From Spirochaeta sp. UBA2779 (GTDB lineage: Bacteria > Spirochaetota > Spirochaetia > DSM-2461), in contig DEIH01000034.1 in the NCBI GenBank assembly GCA_002352375.1, positions 1-17,936 on the forward strand: DNA of 17,936 nucleotides. The letters run 5' to 3'. A program made the position numbers and the translations under genes. This document shows, in pieces, positions 16,303 through 17,936 of the stretch. A model generated the notes under the pieces. That model was not told the DNA's origin and did no database searches. It saw only the letters and a program-made list of their open reading frames with translations. Within the stretch, counting starts at the first letter, position 1. Each line of letters starts with the position of its first letter.

Positions 16303-16356
16303 GTCATGTTGACCCATTACCGTGGATAACTGGAGAAACAGTGTCAAAATGACCCA
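16303..16356. promoter_or_regulatory. Two GTCA-N3-TGACCCA sites 40 bp apart, upstream of the sigma-factor gene
   Basis: Site A (16303-16316) is GTCAtgtTGACCCA and site B (16343-16356) is GTCAaaaTGACCCA. Each has a perfect GTCA-N3-TGAC inverted repeat plus the same CCA extension, in the same orientation and offset by exactly 40 bp (about four helical turns). They lie about 146-199 bp upstream of the start predicted from the sigma-54-like promoter. This is the usual place and arrangement for enhancer-binding-protein sites. The binding protein is unknown. Confidence 0.5.
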
Positions 16357-16366
16357 ATCAATCCAA

Positions 16367-16738
16367 TTACATATCCAAAGTGGGACTTGAAGCTACGGCA
16401 ATAATCTGTTCACCCAGCCTCTGACCCCTGATAAAATCCACCGGGATGCAGCGTAAACCCACATCAGCAACAAAGGTGGGAAAGCAGATTATCGTCGTTA
16501 CATATATCGCTTCCCGACCGACACTGCTCAGATTATCCAACTGCCCTGAGGAACGAAGTTCCACCCAGGCATCCTGAATCATTGAAAGAACAGCATCATG
16601 TTCCGGTAATCCGGAAAAACGCCGAGATGGGCGATTCCCAAGATACCGTGCAACCTGAATTGAGAAAAACAGCCGCGTTTCTTCGGTGAAATCAATATTT
16701 GTTTTCCCGGAAGCTTTCATAAAGGACAAGATACACAT
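16367..16738 (-). CDS. Small hypothetical protein, 123 aa
   Basis: I do not recognise this family. The frame has codon use like its neighbours. The protein is soluble, with no signal peptide and only a short hydrophobic patch (AIYVTTIICFPTFVADVGL). Other visible stretches are FFSIQVARYLGNRPSRRF and LSMIQDAWVELRSSGQLDNL. An alternative start is Met7 (ATG at 16720); neither start has a convincing Shine-Dalgarno. It is divergent from groES and 221 bp upstream of the sigma-factor start on the same strand. No terminator hairpin was seen after its stop, so some read-through into the sigma gene is possible. Confidence 0.6.
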   Translation of the reverse strand: MCILSFMKASGKTNIDFTEETRLFFSIQVARYLGNRPSRRFSGLPEHDAVLSMIQDAWVELRSSGQLDNLSSVGREAIYVTTIICFPTFVADVGLRCIPVDFIRGQRLGEQIIAVASSPTLDM

Positions 16739-16780
16739 TGAATTTCAGTAAGGCAAATATATATCTATTAATGTTTTTAC

Positions 16781-16810
16781 TTGACCCCACCTCCCCCCTT
16801 TCCGTATATT
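16781..16810 (+). promoter_or_regulatory. Sigma-70 promoter of groES
   Basis: TTGACC (16781-16786, 5/6) is separated by 18 nt from TATATT (16805-16810, 5/6). The predicted start near 16817 gives a leader of about 70 nt before ATG 16887. No CIRCE element (TTAGCACTC-N9-GAGTGCTAA) is present, so HrcA control through CIRCE is not supported. Confidence 0.75.
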
Positions 16811-16825
16811 CATTTCGGGCGATAT

Positions 16826-16851
16826 CAGTTACCGATTCAAACCGGGAACTG
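16826..16851 (+). repeat. Inverted repeat in the groES leader
   Basis: CAGTTaCCG and CGGgAACTG form a 9-bp arm pair with one central mismatch around an 8-nt loop, just downstream of the predicted transcription start and ahead of the ribosome-binding site. It could be an operator or an mRNA hairpin. Confidence 0.5.
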
Positions 16852-16886
16852 TTCGCTACTATACATTGATTTCGAGAGGATTCAAG

Positions 16887-17153
16887 ATGACCATCAAACC
16901 TCTGCAGGACCGAGTCCTGATCAAGGTTGAGGAAGCAGAAACAAAGACTGCATCCGGCCTTTACATTCCAGACACCGCCCAGGAAAAAACCCAGACAGGC
17001 AATGTTGTTGCCATCGGTGATGACAAAGAGATGATTTCCGTTAAAGTCGGTGACAAAGTGATGTACGACAAGTATGCCGGCACCACTGTCAGTATCGACG
17101 ATAAGGATCATCTTATTGTCAAAAGCTCGGATATACTTGCTATCGTCGACTAA
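16887..17153 (+). CDS. groES: Co-chaperonin GroES (10 kDa)
   Basis: This 88-aa protein caps GroEL during ATP-driven protein folding. It starts MTIKPLQDRVLIKVEEAE, with the conserved PL.DRVL.K strand, then the mobile loop (about 17-34, TKTASGLYIPDTAQEKTQ) carrying the GLYIPD variant of the GIVLPD GroEL-binding tripeptide, then VGDKVMYDKYAG and the C-terminal strand SSDILAIVD. The start is set by AGGA at 16877-16880, 6 nt upstream; a frame extension to ATG 16866 lacks a Shine-Dalgarno and would precede the conserved N-terminus. It is slightly shorter than the E. coli protein (97 aa). groEL does not follow: a terminator and a convergent gene do. Confidence 0.96.
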   Translation: MTIKPLQDRVLIKVEEAETKTASGLYIPDTAQEKTQTGNVVAIGDDKEMISVKVGDKVMYDKYAGTTVSIDDKDHLIVKSSDILAIVD

Positions 17154-17179
17154 AAAGTCCCCGAGAGTATTTGTCCGTT

Positions 17180-17217
17180 AAAAAGGGCCTTATTCCCAAG
17201 GGGATAGGGCCTTTTTT
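17180..17217. terminator. Bidirectional terminator between groES and the DHOD-like gene
   Basis: A roughly 16-bp stem (one bulged G, some G-U pairs) is flanked by an A5 tract on the left and a T6 tract on the right, so both convergent transcripts end in a T-run. The T6 tract overlaps the stop codon of the minus-strand gene. Confidence 0.88.
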
Positions 17218-17936
17218 ACTTATCTCTCAGAGCCTTTACATATTGAAGGCGCTGATAGAAGGCATTTTTTTTATCATCTTCGTGACTTAAAAGACTCTGA
17301 AAGTCTGAAAGTTTTGAATAGTTGTGATTCTCCATCCAGACTGTGAGATCTGAAATAACCTTTCCAATAACTTCAAGACCTTCACGGTAGAGAACGCTGC
17401 AGAACTGAGCGGCATTTCCTCCGGCTAAGAGAACCTTGATAAGATCTGAAGCATCATAAACGCCTGTAGAGGCAGATATATCAAGTTCTGTAATATCTGA
17501 GAGTATACCGATCCACCGGAGCACTGGTCCGAACTCTTCTTTGGCGGATAGAGAATTTCCGGATTTAAAACTCAGCTCCTCAATATCAATATCAAATTTA
17601 TAGTAGCGATTAAAGAGTGTCAGACTGTTAGCTCCTGCCTGACAGATACGGTTTGCCAGGTGCGGCAGAGCCGAATAATTCTGACCTATTTTTACAGCCA
17701 GTGGCAGTTTAACTGTTTTTCGGGCCAGCTTAACCATGTTCACCAGGATATTTTCTATGTCTTTCGCACTGGTCTTCTGATCCAGTGCGATAGGGGAAAG
17801 ATTCAATTCAATGGCATCGGCACCGACGTTTTCAATACGTTCGGCATAATCAGTCCACCACTTATCCGAATAACAGTTAAGACTGGCAATCACTGGAATA
17901 TCTACAGCCTGAACACTCTCCTCAACCAAAGACAGA
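17216..17936 (-). CDS. Dihydroorotate dehydrogenase-like flavoprotein, N-terminus beyond right edge
   Basis: The frame is open to the window end, so only the C-terminal 240 residues or so are present; a TTG codon at 17929 is an internal Leu, not a credible start. The visible part is the C-terminal two thirds of an FMN-binding TIM barrel: IPVIASLN, a GADAIELNLSP strand, LPLAVKIGQNY with the FMN-contacting Lys, ANSLTLFNRYY, ISASTGVYDASDLIKVLLAGG and an AAQFCSVLYREG end. Compared with true PyrD, the catalytic NxSCPN loop is reduced to NLSP and the terminal phosphate-binding Gly motif is altered. This matches the group annotated as dihydroorotate dehydrogenase-like protein, whose substrate is uncertain. 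It shares the bidirectional terminator with groES. Confidence 0.85.
   Translation of the reverse strand, partial: LSLVEESVQAVDIPVIASLNCYSDKWWTDYAERIENVGADAIELNLSPIALDQKTSAKDIENILVNMVKLARKTVKLPLAVKIGQNYSALPHLANRICQAGANSLTLFNRYYKFDIDIEELSFKSGNSLSAKEEFGPVLRWIGILSDITELDISASTGVYDASDLIKVLLAGGNAAQFCSVLYREGLEVIGKVISDLTVWMENHNYSKLSDFQSLLSHEDDKKNAFYQRLQYVKALRDK

Noticed and set aside
16321..16329. TTATCCACG on the minus strand, one base off a DnaA box
   Set aside because: It is a single isolated copy with no cluster, no AT-rich unwinding repeats and no dnaA or dnaN nearby, so an origin is not supported.
16739..16886. CIRCE/HrcA operator before groES
   Set aside because: No TTAGCACTC or GAGTGCTAA half-site is present; the repeat found has a different sequence and spacing.
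17927..17929. TTG as the start of the right-edge DHOD-like gene
   Set aside because: The reading frame continues upstream to the window end, and the family needs roughly another 80 N-terminal residues.

Overview
The window reads as an ordinary chromosomal stretch of a free-living, fermentative (anaerobic or facultative) bacterium. By eye the GC content is moderate, and genes are packed tightly with several 4-nt ATGA overlaps. The gene mix is a Rex redox repressor, PPi-dependent pyruvate phosphate dikinase, a short RpoD/SigA-type sigma factor without region 1.1, groES without groEL, a dihydroorotate-dehydrogenase-like protein and a Trk potassium system. I favour a spirochaete (Spirochaetaceae-like), but that is inference from gene content and not a sequence match. 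No rRNA, tRNA, CRISPR, insertion sequence or phage gene was seen, and no gene-free stretch exceeds 300 bases.

Layout. 1-2759 (minus): a TrmA/RumA-family RNA methyltransferase overlaps by 4 nt a secreted PQQ-type beta-propeller protein that runs off the left edge. This propeller frame is open over all 1632 bases to the edge. 2760-2867 is a divergent control region with a perfect 7-4-7 palindrome in front of rex (plus, 2868-3518), and rex has its own terminator. 3600-5237 (minus) is a YbiT-type ABC-F ATPase with its own promoter candidate. 5338-7305 (minus) is an unusual soluble protein: acetyltransferase (GNAT) fold, then histidine-kinase core, then about 280 residues I cannot assign. 7365-12349 (minus) is a compact four-gene run, trkA-trkH-punA-U32 peptidase. 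12496-15159 (minus) is ppdK with a clear promoter and terminator. 15303-16145 (minus) is the sigma factor gene. 16367-16738 (minus) is a small unknown gene. 16887-17153 (plus) is groES, and 17216 to the right edge (minus) is a partial dihydroorotate-dehydrogenase-like gene.

The most interesting signals are regulatory. The sigma gene is preceded by a good sigma-54 (-24/-12) promoter match. Further upstream lie two copies of GTCA-N3-TGACCCA exactly 40 bp apart, at the distance where enhancer-binding proteins usually sit. Together they suggest a sigma-54-to-sigma-70-family cascade. The palindrome in front of rex has the 18-bp 7-4-7 geometry of Rex operators but a different sequence. The GNAT-kinase-unknown fusion is the best candidate for an undescribed protein architecture: it could couple an acetyl-CoA or small-ligand sensing fold to a cytoplasmic kinase. 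ppdK (PEP/pyruvate/PPi balance) and rex (NADH/NAD+) fit a fermentative energy economy. trkAH handles K+ uptake; its co-transcription with purine salvage (punA) and RNA modification (U32) looks like housekeeping grouping.
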